From contig JAJDAO010000072.1 in the NCBI GenBank assembly GCA_029261835.1, positions 200,841 to 264,840 of the forward strand: DNA of 64,000 bases. Direction: 5' to 3'. Shown piece after piece: positions 8,413 to 18,465 of the stretch. This DNA comes from Deltaproteobacteria bacterium (lineage in GTDB: Bacteria; Myxococcota_A; UBA9160; UBA4427). The translations under genes were made by a program, and so were the position numbers. Numbering within the stretch: the first letter of the stretch is position 1; every line of letters starts with the position of its first letter. A model generated the notes under the pieces. That model was given only the letters and a program-made list of their open reading frames with translations, did not search any database and was not told where the DNA came from.

Positions 8413-11202
8413 ATGACGGCAGGGGCTAGGAGCGACCGGCGATCAGACGGCGAATGGGCGGACCGGTACCGAAACCGCTGGACCTGGGACAAGGTGACTT
8501 TCGGCAGTCACTCGGTGGATTGCTACCCCGGTGGCTGCTCCTGGCGCGTCTTCTCGAAGGACGGAAAGGTCATCCGCGAGGAGCAGTCGGCCATTTCCAC
8601 ACCGGTCGAAGCCGGCATCCCCGACATGAATCCCATGGGTTGCCAGAAGGGGGCCTGCTGGAGCCACTGCCACTACTCACCCGACCGCGTGACGAAGCCG
8701 CTCAAGCGCGTGGGTGAGCGCGGCGAGGGGAAGTTCGAGGAGGTCTCCTGGGACGAGGCGCTGAGCGCGATCGGCGAGGCCATGATCGACGCCATCGAGG
8801 ATCAGGGGGCGGAATCGATCATCTCGTTGCTCACACCCGAGTTCGGCGCCATCCCCGCGCGCATCTTCTCGGACATTCTCGGCACCCCCTCAACGGATGG
8901 CAACGCGGAGTTCCAGGACTTCAGCCCCGGCTGGCACGTCACATGGGGACTCTTCAATCCCACGGCGACCATGGACGACTGGTTCCTGGCTGATCTGACC
9001 CTCATTTGGCACGCCAATCCGGTCTACACGAATATTCACTGGTATCACTATCTCGCGGAGGCCCGCTACAACGGCGGCGAGGTCGTCACCATCGCGCCGG
9101 ACTACAGCCCCTCCGCGACCCACGCCGATTACCATCAGCCCATCCGCATTGGGACGGACGCGGCGCTGGCGCTGGCGATGTGCAAGGTGATCATCGACGC
9201 CGGCATCTACAAGAAGCAGTTTGTCCAAGAGCAGACCGATCTGCCGCTGCTCGTTCGCAAGGACAACGACCGCTTCCTGCGCGGCAACGAGGTCATGGAG
9301 GGAGACCGGGAGGATCAGTTCTTCTGGTGGGATACGCTCGCTGGCACTCTCGCCCCGGCTCCGCGCCACACGCTGGCGACGACCGGCGTGGATCCGGCGC
9401 TCGAGGGAAGCTTCCAGGCCACGCTCAAGGACGGCAGCACGGTGGAAGTGGAGCCCGTCTTCGCACGGCTGCGGCGCCACCTCGAGCAGTACACGCCCGA
9501 GCGAGCGGGAGAAATCTGCGAGATCCACCCGGACAACATTCGCAAGCTGGCGCGCAAGGTCGCGACCCGGAAGACCAAGATCTTCATCGGTTGGAACTCG
9601 GGGAAGTACTACCACGGCGACCTGATGGAGCGCGCCATGGCGCTGCTGCTGGGCCTGACGGGGAACTGGGGCAAGAAGGGAACCGGAACCCGCTCCTGGG
9701 CGGTGATGGGGATGGACGGCAACGTCTTCATGTCACGCAAGGAGGGACCCGGACAGGAGGCGGCTCAGAAGCACATCGCCGGCCTCATCGCCATGCGACG
9801 GCTCGTCGCTTCCACAGACCCCACGATGACTCTGGAGATGATCCAGAATCGTGTCGCCGAGCAGGCGGTCGAGCTCGGCGGCATGGGGAACACCATGCCG
9901 CCCGCCTTCCTCTGGTACCACCAGTGCGGCTACAAGGAGCGCTGGGACGACCCGGAGAACAACGATCCCAGCATGAAGCGAAGCTTCAGCGAGTATCTGA
10001 AGGAAGCCACCGACAAGGGCTGGTGGGACGAGAGCTATGCCAAGGCCTACGAAACCGTGGAGCCGCGCGTGCTCTTCGAAGCGGGTGGCAACATTCTGCG
10101 CCGGCAGCGTGGCGGACAGAAGATGCTGCTCAAGCACCTGTGGCCGAAGCTCAAGATGATCGTGTCAGTGGACTACCGCCTCAGCACCACGGGTCTCTTC
10201 TCTGACTACGTCCTGCCCGCGGCGCAGCACTACGAGAAGCTGGGCAATAGCATGCCCTCCATCCACCACCTGAACTGGGTGCTCTGCGATCGCGCAGTCG
10301 AACCGCTGGATCAGTCACTGCCCGACTGGGAAATCGGCGTGCGGCTCCTCGAGAAGATCGAGGCAGCAGCGCGCAAGCGCGGCATGAAGGATTACGTGGA
10401 CCGCAAGGGCGTTACGCGCAGCCTCGAAAACCTCGCGGACCGCGCCACGCAGGGCGGGGTGCTTCGCGACGAGGAAAAGCGCATGGACGAGTACCTGCGT
10501 GACAACGCAGTCTACGGTGTCCTGCCCAAGGGCTCGAATCTGGAGACACTGCGCGAGAAGGGACAGGTGCGCTTCACCAACTGGGGCATGGTGGGACACG
10601 GGATCTCGCAGGCTTCGACCATCCGACCCGACGAGGTGCACAACCCGCTTCGCTGGCATACCGAAGACAAGGTCCCCTACGACACGCTGGTGCGAAGAGC
10701 GCAGTACTACATCGACCACGAGTGGTTCCTCGAGGCCGAAGAAGCACTCCCGACCCACAAGGAGCCGCCCAATCACGGTGGAGCGAATCGTCGCTTCATG
10801 ATGACCAGCGGGCACAATCGCTGGAGCATCCACTCCATGAACCTGACCAACAACATCATCCAGAACACCCACCGCGGCGAGCCCTTCGTATTCCTCAACG
10901 ACAAGGACGCGGCCGAGCTCGGCATCGAGAACGGCGAGCAGGTGAAGATGGTGAGCAATGCGGGCGAGATGCTGATCTCCGCCAAGCTGACGCCCTCGTG
11001 CAGGCCCGGCCAAGTCATCGTCTACAACGGCTTCGAACCGTACATGCACGAGAACTGGTATAGCCAGGCCGACATCGAGCCGGGGCACATCAAGCACCTC
11101 GGTCTGGTGGGCAACTATGGGCAGCTCAAGTACCGGCCGCTCAGCTGGCAACCGATTCCGGCAGACCGCGCGGTGCGAGTGGACGTAGAAAAGGTCGGCT
11201 GA
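8413..11202 (+). CDS. Molybdopterin oxidoreductase, catalytic subunit (type II DMSO reductase group)
   Basis: A 929-residue Mo-bis-MGD enzyme. The N-terminal Fe-S motif is His33-x3-Cys37-x4-Cys42-x34-Cys77; a His first ligand and the 34-residue spacing are hallmarks of the NarG / ethylbenzene dehydrogenase group. The segment FQDFSPGWHVTWG (Asp169) aligns with the region that supplies the aspartate Mo ligand in that group. No twin-arginine signal is visible, so the enzyme is probably cytoplasmic unless carried by a partner. Relatives hydroxylate hydrocarbons or steroid side chains or reduce oxyanions. The Fe-S subunit follows after 51 bp. The substrate is inferred only from neighbours: flavoprotein dehydrogenases, CoA ligases and SDRs. 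Confidence 0.88.
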   Translation: MTAGARSDRRSDGEWADRYRNRWTWDKVTFGSHSVDCYPGGCSWRVFSKDGKVIREEQSAISTPVEAGIPDMNPMGCQKGACWSHCHYSPDRVTKPLKRVGERGEGKFEEVSWDEALSAIGEAMIDAIEDQGAESIISLLTPEFGAIPARIFSDILGTPSTDGNAEFQDFSPGWHVTWGLFNPTATMDDWFLADLTLIWHANPVYTNIHWYHYLAEARYNGGEVVTIAPDYSPSATHADYHQPIRIGTDAALALAMCKVIIDAGIYKKQFVQEQTDLPLLVRKDNDRFLRGNEVMEGDREDQFFWWDTLAGTLAPAPRHTLATTGVDPALEGSFQATLKDGSTVEVEPVFARLRRHLEQYTPERAGEICEIHPDNIRKLARKVATRKTKIFIGWNSGKYYHGDLMERAMALLLGLTGNWGKKGTGTRSWAVMGMDGNVFMSRKEGPGQEAAQKHIAGLIAMRRLVASTDPTMTLEMIQNRVAEQAVELGGMGNTMPPAFLWYHQCGYKERWDDPENNDPSMKRSFSEYLKEATDKGWWDESYAKAYETVEPRVLFEAGGNILRRQRGGQKMLLKHLWPKLKMIVSVDYRLSTTGLFSDYVLPAAQHYEKLGNSMPSIHHLNWVLCDRAVEPLDQSLPDWEIGVRLLEKIEAAARKRGMKDYVDRKGVTRSLENLADRATQGGVLRDEEKRMDEYLRDNAVYGVLPKGSNLETLREKGQVRFTNWGMVGHGISQASTIRPDEVHNPLRWHTEDKVPYDTLVRRAQYYIDHEWFLEAEEALPTHKEPPNHGGANRRFMMTSGHNRWSIHSMNLTNNIIQNTHRGEPFVFLNDKDAAELGIENGEQVKMVSNAGEMLISAKLTPSCRPGQVIVYNGFEPYMHENWYSQADIEPGHIKHLGLVGNYGQLKYRPLSWQPIPADRAVRVDVEKVG

Positions 11203-11253
11203 ACGAAAGAGCCATCACCGATAGGACCGGACTCGAGAGAGGAGCGACGGAAG

Positions 11254-12291
11254 ATGGGGAATACGACGGAATCCAAGCGGCAGCTCGCCTGGGTCTTCGA
11301 TCTGAACAAGTGCACCGGTTGCCAGACCTGCTCGGTGGCGTGCCGGGTGCTCTGGAACGACGGCGAACAGGGAGCCGACCACCAGTGGTGGATGACCGTG
11401 AACACGAAGCCGGGCGCCGGAACCCCGAAGGACTGGGAGAAGATGGGCGGCGGCTACGACGCACAGGGGAATCCGCAGCTCGGCCACTTGCCGTCTCCTG
11501 AGGAGTTCGGAGGGGGCTGGGACTACAACTACGACGAGGTGCTGCGGGGCGGTGGCGGTCGCAGCGTGCACCTCAAGAAGACGGCGGGCAGTCAGTCCTG
11601 GGGCATGAACTGGGACGAAGACGAGGGGGGAGGCGAATTCCCCAACGCCTACTTCTTCTATCTACCCCGCCTCTGCAACCACTGCAGCGAGCCCTCCTGT
11701 GTAGAGGCCTGTCCGAGCGGCGCGCTGTTCAAGCGCGAGGAAGACGGGCTGGTGCTGCGCGATGAGACGCAGTGCGGCGGCTCACAAGATTGCGCGCGGG
11801 CCTGCCCGTACAAGAAGGTCTACTTCAACGAGGCCAGGAAAGTGAGCCAGCACTGCATCGGCTGCTTCCCGCGGCTCGAGCAGGGCGTGGCGCCGGCCTG
11901 CGTTCGCCAGTGCCCGGGCCGCGCAGCCTTCGTCGGCTTCCTGGACGATGAGGCGAGCTACGTCCACAAGCTGGTGAAGAAGTGGGAGGTCGCACTCCCG
12001 CTCCATCCCGAGATGGGTACCAAGCCGAACGTCTACTACGTGCCACCGCTCTCGCCGGCCCCGCTGCGTGAGGACGGCAGCTACGACGAAGGCGGGAATC
12101 GCATCCCGCCGAGCTACCTCGAAGACCTCTTCGGCAATCGAGTCCACGGCGCCATGGACGTGCTTCGCACGGAGCTCGACGCCAAACGCCGAGGTCGGGA
12201 CTCGGAGCTGATGGACCTGCTGATCCTGTACCGCTGGGAGGACTGCCTCGGTCACCTCTCGCGCGATCCAGCCGAGATCGTCTGGGAGTAG
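11254..12291 (+). CDS. Four-cluster ferredoxin-like Fe-S subunit of the molybdoenzyme
   Basis: A 345-residue electron-transfer subunit related to NarH/EbdB. Four cysteine groups are visible: CTGCQTCSVAC near residues 20-30, CNHCSEPSCVEACP near 146-159, CGGSQDCARACP near 173-185, and CIGCF with a later CVRQCPG. These would hold three or four Fe-S clusters passing electrons to or from the catalytic subunit. The start at 11254 has GGAGCGACGGAAG upstream. The usual third and fourth members of such operons, a haem-b gamma subunit and a TorD-like chaperone, are not next to it; a convergent flavoprotein gene follows after 28 bp. Confidence 0.9.
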   Translation: MGNTTESKRQLAWVFDLNKCTGCQTCSVACRVLWNDGEQGADHQWWMTVNTKPGAGTPKDWEKMGGGYDAQGNPQLGHLPSPEEFGGGWDYNYDEVLRGGGGRSVHLKKTAGSQSWGMNWDEDEGGGEFPNAYFFYLPRLCNHCSEPSCVEACPSGALFKREEDGLVLRDETQCGGSQDCARACPYKKVYFNEARKVSQHCIGCFPRLEQGVAPACVRQCPGRAAFVGFLDDEASYVHKLVKKWEVALPLHPEMGTKPNVYYVPPLSPAPLREDGSYDEGGNRIPPSYLEDLFGNRVHGAMDVLRTELDAKRRGRDSELMDLLILYRWEDCLGHLSRDPAEIVWE

Positions 12292-12319
12292 ACGGCGCTA
12301 CAACAGCGAGTGTCCTGTC

Positions 12320-13753
12320 TCAGAAGTTCGCGGCAGCGCGGGCCGCGCGACGGCCGAAGAAAGTGCCGTCGCCAAGAGAGAGGCCGCTGCTGTAGCCCCC
12401 GACCGCCAGCCCCGAGGTCGAGCGTCCGGCTCCGAAGAGGCCCGGAATCGGATCGCCGACGGGATCGAGCACCCGGCCGTCCACGTCGGTGCGAAGTCCA
12501 CCCAACGTGAACACGGCGTACAGGCCCTTCTCGGTGGTGCAGTCGAAGGCGCCGTAAGGCGGCTTGTTGAGCGGCTGGATGTACTCCGGGTTCTTGCGAA
12601 AGACCGGATCCTCTCCGCGCTCGGCGTGGCGGTTGTAGACGGCCATCGTCGCCTCGAGGCTCCCGGCGGGCAGAGCCAGCTCGGACTCGAGTTCGCCAAA
12701 GCTCTCGCCGACCCCCGCCACCTCGCCGAAGTACTCGGGCTTCTCGAAGATCTCATCGTCGACGATGAGCCAGGCTCGACCGTCGTTCCGGAGCAGGGCC
12801 CGCTCACCCAGGCGTCCGTAGTAGGTGTCCTCGGGAACAAAGCGCTGCCCTTGAGCGTTGACCATGACGCCGCGCTTGAGACCCCACGGCTGGGTGATGG
12901 GAAGCGAGATCGAGATCGCGTCCATGTGCAGTGTGGCGCCGCCCGCAGCGACGCCGAGTCTGATTCCACTGCCGTCGTCACCGTCGGCGGCGACTCGCGC
13001 CGCGCAGCGGCGCGCCAGCGGGGCATGGTGTTCGAGCATCTCGTCGTTGAGCACGAAGCCACCGGTGGTGATGACCACGCCCCCGCGGACTCGGATACTG
13101 CGCTCCTCTCCAAACGTCTCCGCCACGACACCCACCACGTGACCATCGGGCTCCTGATACAGAGCCGTACAGCGGGTGTTGGCGGCCAGTCGCGCCGGGC
13201 TGCGGTCCACCGCCTCACAGAGAACCTTCATCAGGAGGGGACCTCCCTGCTGCTCGATCTGCGGGACGTGCCCTCGCGGTGCGGGCTTCGCAATCTCACA
13301 GAAGGGATGGACTCGCTCGGCGCCCGACCACACCAGCCCATCGTCCGTGGGTGGCTCGCCGCTGCACCCGTGGTAGTAGGTCTGCTTGAACGGCACACGC
13401 TGGGCGACGAGCCAATCGTAGTGAGCCACCGAGCCCTCGCAGTACAGGCGTGTCTTGGCCTCGTCGGGGCTGTCGCCACACGACGCCATCAGATACTTGA
13501 ACATCTCCTCTGCGGAGTCCTCGAAGCCGCACGCGGTCTGGAGCGCGGTGCCCCCGCCCAGGTAGATGACACCTCCCGACATGGCTGAAGTGCCACCGCC
13601 ACCGCCCGCCCGTTCGAGCACCAGCGTCCGTGCGCCGCCGTGAGACGCCTCGAGAGAGGCGGCCGCACCAGCGGCGCCCAGCCCAACGACAAGGACATCC
13701 ACCTCCTCGTGCCAGCTCGCAACCTCGTTGGGATCGCGGATGATCTTGGACAT
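12320..13753 (-). CDS. FAD-dependent dehydrogenase, 3-ketosteroid-dehydrogenase/fumarate-reductase-like
   Basis: A 477-residue flavoprotein with the FAD Rossmann motif GLGAAG at 24-29 followed by VLER. The C-terminal segment GGLRTDVDGRVLDP...PGLFGAGRSTSG closes the FAD site as in fumarate reductase flavoproteins and 3-ketosteroid delta-1-dehydrogenases. The length fits KstD-like enzymes without extra cytochrome domains. It probably removes or adds hydrogens alpha-beta to a carbonyl. It faces the molybdoenzyme operon and is followed on its own strand, after a 72-bp gap, by a second flavoprotein gene. Steroid substrates are an inference from family and context; other enone or enoate substrates are possible. 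Confidence 0.82.
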   Translation of the reverse strand: MSKIIRDPNEVASWHEEVDVLVVGLGAAGAAASLEASHGGARTLVLERAGGGGGTSAMSGGVIYLGGGTALQTACGFEDSAEEMFKYLMASCGDSPDEAKTRLYCEGSVAHYDWLVAQRVPFKQTYYHGCSGEPPTDDGLVWSGAERVHPFCEIAKPAPRGHVPQIEQQGGPLLMKVLCEAVDRSPARLAANTRCTALYQEPDGHVVGVVAETFGEERSIRVRGGVVITTGGFVLNDEMLEHHAPLARRCAARVAADGDDGSGIRLGVAAGGATLHMDAISISLPITQPWGLKRGVMVNAQGQRFVPEDTYYGRLGERALLRNDGRAWLIVDDEIFEKPEYFGEVAGVGESFGELESELALPAGSLEATMAVYNRHAERGEDPVFRKNPEYIQPLNKPPYGAFDCTTEKGLYAVFTLGGLRTDVDGRVLDPVGDPIPGLFGAGRSTSGLAVGGYSSGLSLGDGTFFGRRAARAAANF

Positions 13754-13825
13754 ATACCCTCCCTCGAAAACCTCGAACCGCCGCGCGCGACCGCCGCGCT
13801 GGCGGCGCGTTGGCCGAGCCCGACG

Positions 13826-15286
13826 CTACCCCAGGTCGTCGTTGACCATCGCCGCTACGTTGAAGCCCGAGTCGACGGCCTGATGAGTGCCCGCACCGCG
13901 GCCGCCAGCGTCGCAGCCAACGAGATAGAGGCCGGGCAGCGGTGTGCGCGCATCGGGCTTGGACCTGCCCACCTGTCCCACGATCTGCGCCAAGCCGACT
14001 GCCTCACCACCTTGGCCAGGCAGTACCGAGTCTCGGCTCAGGCCCGAGATCTGCCGCGCACCGTAGGGCTCGCGGCGGATGATGTGTCGGCGAAAACCCG
14101 GCCAGAGCTCGTCGATCACCGCCTCACCCCGACGGATCGCCTCCTCGGCCATCGGCGAGTCCGGATCGGGCGAACAGAACATCTGACAGTTCGCGATCTG
14201 GTGACCGGGCAGGGGCGAGAGCGAGGGGTCGAACTCCGAGGGCACGTCAATCGCGACGAGCGGCACATCGGGCCAGTCCCCCGCCTCCATGCGAGCAAAG
14301 CGCTCGTCGTCGAGCCAGCTCTGATCGGAGAAAATGGGGATGAGGGCGGCATCGAAGACGCGGGCATCGAGCACATAGCGACAGCCAGCGATCGCCCAAC
14401 TGGGCTCCAGCGATTCCACGCGAGCGACGTAGTCGGCGGGGAAATGCTCGCTTCCCGCCAGGCGCAAGACCGTAGGCTGAATACCCGCGTTCGAGATGAT
14501 CGCGCGAGCGTGCAGCTGCCCCTCGTCTGTTTCGATTCCGACGGCCCGTCCATCCTCGATGATGACGCGCTCCACGCGTTGCTTCGTAATGTACACGCCG
14601 CCGCGTTCCACCACGTACTCGGCACACGCCTCGGCGACGCGTCCGTAGCCGCCAACGTGGTATCGCCCCACACCGCCAAGCACTTGCTGCCGCATCGTAT
14701 AGATCGCCTCCGACGCGGCAAGGCGGTCGACCGCCACGACAAAGAGCGTGTTCAAGTTCATGCAGAGCTGGCTGACCAGCGCCGCGGACAGCCCGAAAGG
14801 ACGAATCCAGTCGAGCATACCGACATCCTCGAGTGCGGCGAGATCCTCGCCCTCTAGTGTCAGCACCGCTGCATAGAGCCTGCCGAGGGCGGCGAGATCC
14901 TCGTCCGAGGCGTCGAAGACGCGGCGCAAGTTGTCCATCTCGTCGGCGCTGCCAGTTTGCTGGAGCGCGCTGTACATCGAGCGCCACTCGCCGCTCACGG
15001 CCTTGTAGCGCAGCGACGCGGCCTCACCCTCTGGAATCACGAAGGGCACGCGATCGGCAATGTCGAGTGCCTCGACGAGCTCATCAAAGCGCGAGTTCCG
15101 GGCCGGAATCCCGACCGCGCCGAACATCTCGAAGCGGTAGCCCTTGCGGTCGACCGTCTGGGCCTTCCCGCCAGCCACCAATGTCTTCTCGACGAGCGCC
15201 ACGCGCCGCCCCGAGAGTGCCAGAAGAGCGGCTACGGTCGCACCGCCGTAGCCCGCCCCGATGACGCAAACGTCGTAGTCCTTCAT
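13826..15286 (-). CDS. Phytoene-desaturase-like NAD(P)/FAD-dependent oxidoreductase
   Basis: A 486-residue flavoprotein from the ATG at 15286, which places the dinucleotide motif GAGYGG at residues 10-15 with VALVEK ending the first beta-alpha-beta unit. The C-terminal LPGLYLVGCDAGGRGAGTHQA segment is typical of the CrtI/phytoene desaturase and amine-oxidase-like superfamily. Related proteins desaturate or isomerise carotenoids, but many non-carotenoid members exist, and no phytoene synthase is near. It lies upstream of the KstD-like gene on the same strand and diverges from gdhA. A longer reading to 15499 is open but adds only low-complexity sequence. Confidence 0.8.
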   Translation of the reverse strand: MKDYDVCVIGAGYGGATVAALLALSGRRVALVEKTLVAGGKAQTVDRKGYRFEMFGAVGIPARNSRFDELVEALDIADRVPFVIPEGEAASLRYKAVSGEWRSMYSALQQTGSADEMDNLRRVFDASDEDLAALGRLYAAVLTLEGEDLAALEDVGMLDWIRPFGLSAALVSQLCMNLNTLFVVAVDRLAASEAIYTMRQQVLGGVGRYHVGGYGRVAEACAEYVVERGGVYITKQRVERVIIEDGRAVGIETDEGQLHARAIISNAGIQPTVLRLAGSEHFPADYVARVESLEPSWAIAGCRYVLDARVFDAALIPIFSDQSWLDDERFARMEAGDWPDVPLVAIDVPSEFDPSLSPLPGHQIANCQMFCSPDPDSPMAEEAIRRGEAVIDELWPGFRRHIIRREPYGARQISGLSRDSVLPGQGGEAVGLAQIVGQVGRSKPDARTPLPGLYLVGCDAGGRGAGTHQAVDSGFNVAAMVNDDLG

Positions 15287-15497
15287 GCCCCCCCCATACT
15301 GGTCCGGGATCGATTCTCGCGCCCCTCGGTCAGAACCGCCAGTGTCCCCGGACAACATGGCATCGCGAAGCCCGTTGCGGCGCTCGAAAGCGCGACTGGC
15401 GGAGAGAGGGGGGGCTTCCGCATCCTCTCGACCGCCCGCTCCGCTCGGGGAGGCCGGCAATCGCGCGCGACCTGATCGCGTGAGGAGGGATGACAAC

Positions 15498-16853
<1,356 letters not shown>

Positions 16854-16872
16854 CGCGACCCGCGAGCGGGGC

Positions 16873-17577
16873 TCAGTCCCGGCTCGCCAGGAAGATTCGA
16901 AGCACGTACCAGAACATCAGCGCCACCGAGGCAAAGAGCTGCAGGGCACCGGCGACATAGCGGTCCTCTGGATAGTGGTGCAGGACATTCGAGGTGTCGT
17001 AGAGAATCGCAGCGCCCGCCAGACCGACCATCGCCACCGAGAACCAGGTGCCAAGATCGAAGCCGAAGAGGATCCCCGCCACGATGGCGATGATCGCCAC
17101 GGCGAAGCCCCAGCGCAGCGCACCTGCGAGGAAGGAGAAGTCCTTACGGGTGGTGAACGCCACCGCAGTCAGGCCAGCAAAGCCGAGCAACGTGACCAGG
17201 GCCGCGCTGGTGATCATGCCCGGGGCCACGGAGTTGGCGAGGTGCAGCAGCGGCACGAAAATAATGGCTTCAGCCAGCACGAAGCCCGCGAGTGCCAGAT
17301 ACTGCGAGGTCAGGGATTCGGACCTCGCGGCCACCCGGCTGGCGACCCAGCTCACCAACATGAAGGCGCCCAGAACCATCAGCCAGGAACCCCGCATCAT
17401 GACCGCTGCAATGCTCTCCGCCAGCCCGCTGCTGAAGAGGTAGACCTCGATCAGCGTGAAGCCCACGATGGAGCCCATCAGGTGGTTGTAGGTGCGGGTG
17501 ATGAACTCGGCCCGGGTGTCACTGCTGCACTGCCCGACCGGGATATAGTCGCGTGAAACCGAGTACGGGTCACTCAT
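16873..17577 (-). CDS. Bax inhibitor-1 family (UPF0005/YccA-like) membrane protein
   Basis: A 234-residue integral membrane protein from the ATG at 17577, which has GGAGGAA upstream. Seven hydrophobic segments are visible, starting at about residue 30 after a soluble N-terminus (RTYNHLMGSIVGFTLIEVYL). The last helices carry the family's conserved acidic/aromatic segment (AAILYDTSNVLHHY). Relatives are calcium-leak or stress-modulating inner-membrane proteins such as YccA and YbhL. The gene converges with gdhA with 19 bp between them and is probably monocistronic. Confidence 0.88.
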   Translation of the reverse strand: MSDPYSVSRDYIPVGQCSSDTRAEFITRTYNHLMGSIVGFTLIEVYLFSSGLAESIAAVMMRGSWLMVLGAFMLVSWVASRVAARSESLTSQYLALAGFVLAEAIIFVPLLHLANSVAPGMITSAALVTLLGFAGLTAVAFTTRKDFSFLAGALRWGFAVAIIAIVAGILFGFDLGTWFSVAMVGLAGAAILYDTSNVLHHYPEDRYVAGALQLFASVALMFWYVLRIFLASRD

Positions 17578-17879
17578 GGCATTCCTCCCGGGCGCTGCGC
17601 CGCGGATAGGGGCGCCCGCGCGAGTATGCCGCCTCCGGGCGGACGTTGCACCGTGGGCGCCGCCGCGCTGGCCGAGCCGGCCGCGCAAGGCGGGGTCACC
17701 AGGCAGGCGCAGTGCGTCGCGCGAACACCGGAACATCGCTAGGCTTTTTGCCGCATGTTCAACGCCCTTCGCTCATGGGAAGTCGCTGCCGCGAGCCGGC
17801 TGCCAGCGACAGAGACTCAGATCGGACCACTTCATCGAGCGAAGGCGAACAGAAGATCAAGAGGAGGGGGGAGATCGTG
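17578..17879. other. Divergent intergenic region
   Basis: About 300 bp between the Bax-inhibitor gene and the outer-membrane protein gene. It must hold promoters for both. I see Shine-Dalgarno sites at both ends (GGAGGAA on the minus strand, GAGGAGGGGGGAG on the plus strand) but no convincing -35/-10 pair or palindrome. Confidence 0.4.
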
Positions 17880-18452
17880 ATGCGAAGAAGAATGCGTGCT
17901 TGGCGTCTCTGCTGCGTGCTCGTCCTGGCCCTCGGGCTCCCCGCCAGTGGGCAGGCGGAGGTCGAGTGGAGCGCTGGCATGGGGGGGCAGTTCGGAGGCG
18001 ACTACACCGTCGAGGGCGTCGGTGACATCGAGACGGACGGCGGCTTCCTGCAGAGGCTCGGCATCAATTGGTTCCCGTCGCAACACATCGGGTTCGGTGG
18101 CTATTTCCTCTTCTCGACTGCGAGCAGCGGATTCCATGGCGACATCTACGTCGCCGAAATAGGCATCTCGATTCAGCCTCGCCTGACGCTCGAGAATGTC
18201 GTCGGGGAAGTGGACTTTCTCCTAACCCCGGACGTGATGGTCGGCTACCGGGGCACGTTCCCAGAGGCGGGAGACAACGCTCACGGCCTCGGCCTGAACC
18301 TGGGTCTGAACCTTCGAGCTCGCTGGGACAACGGCTTCTCGGTCTTCCTCGAGCCGGGCTTCCTGACACAGCCGGTGGGCGGGAACGACGCGGCCGACGT
18401 GACCTTCTCGCCCATCGGGTACGCGATTGTCGGTGTGGGGGCAGCCTTCTAG
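17880..18452 (+). CDS. Small outer-membrane beta-barrel protein
   Basis: A 190-residue secreted protein. The chosen ATG at 17880 follows a purine-rich ribosome site at 17861-17873 and gives an n-region MRRRMR, a hydrophobic core and an AxA-type cleavage after about residue 24. The mature part alternates polar and hydrophobic residues in strand-like stretches (GFGGYFLFS, EIGISIQPRL, GLGLNLGLNLRAR) and ends in a C-terminal Phe (GVGAAF), typical of BAM-inserted barrels. No specific family is recognised. The radical SAM gene follows after 13 bp, so they share a transcript. Confidence 0.75.
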   Translation: MRRRMRAWRLCCVLVLALGLPASGQAEVEWSAGMGGQFGGDYTVEGVGDIETDGGFLQRLGINWFPSQHIGFGGYFLFSTASSGFHGDIYVAEIGISIQPRLTLENVVGEVDFLLTPDVMVGYRGTFPEAGDNAHGLGLNLGLNLRARWDNGFSVFLEPGFLTQPVGGNDAADVTFSPIGYAIVGVGAAF

Positions 18453-18465
18453 TGGGCGTCACGGG

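Noticed and set aside
16864-16885. Imperfect hairpin between gdhA and the Bax-inhibitor gene
   Set aside because: The stem has a mismatch and no T-run; too weak to call a terminator.
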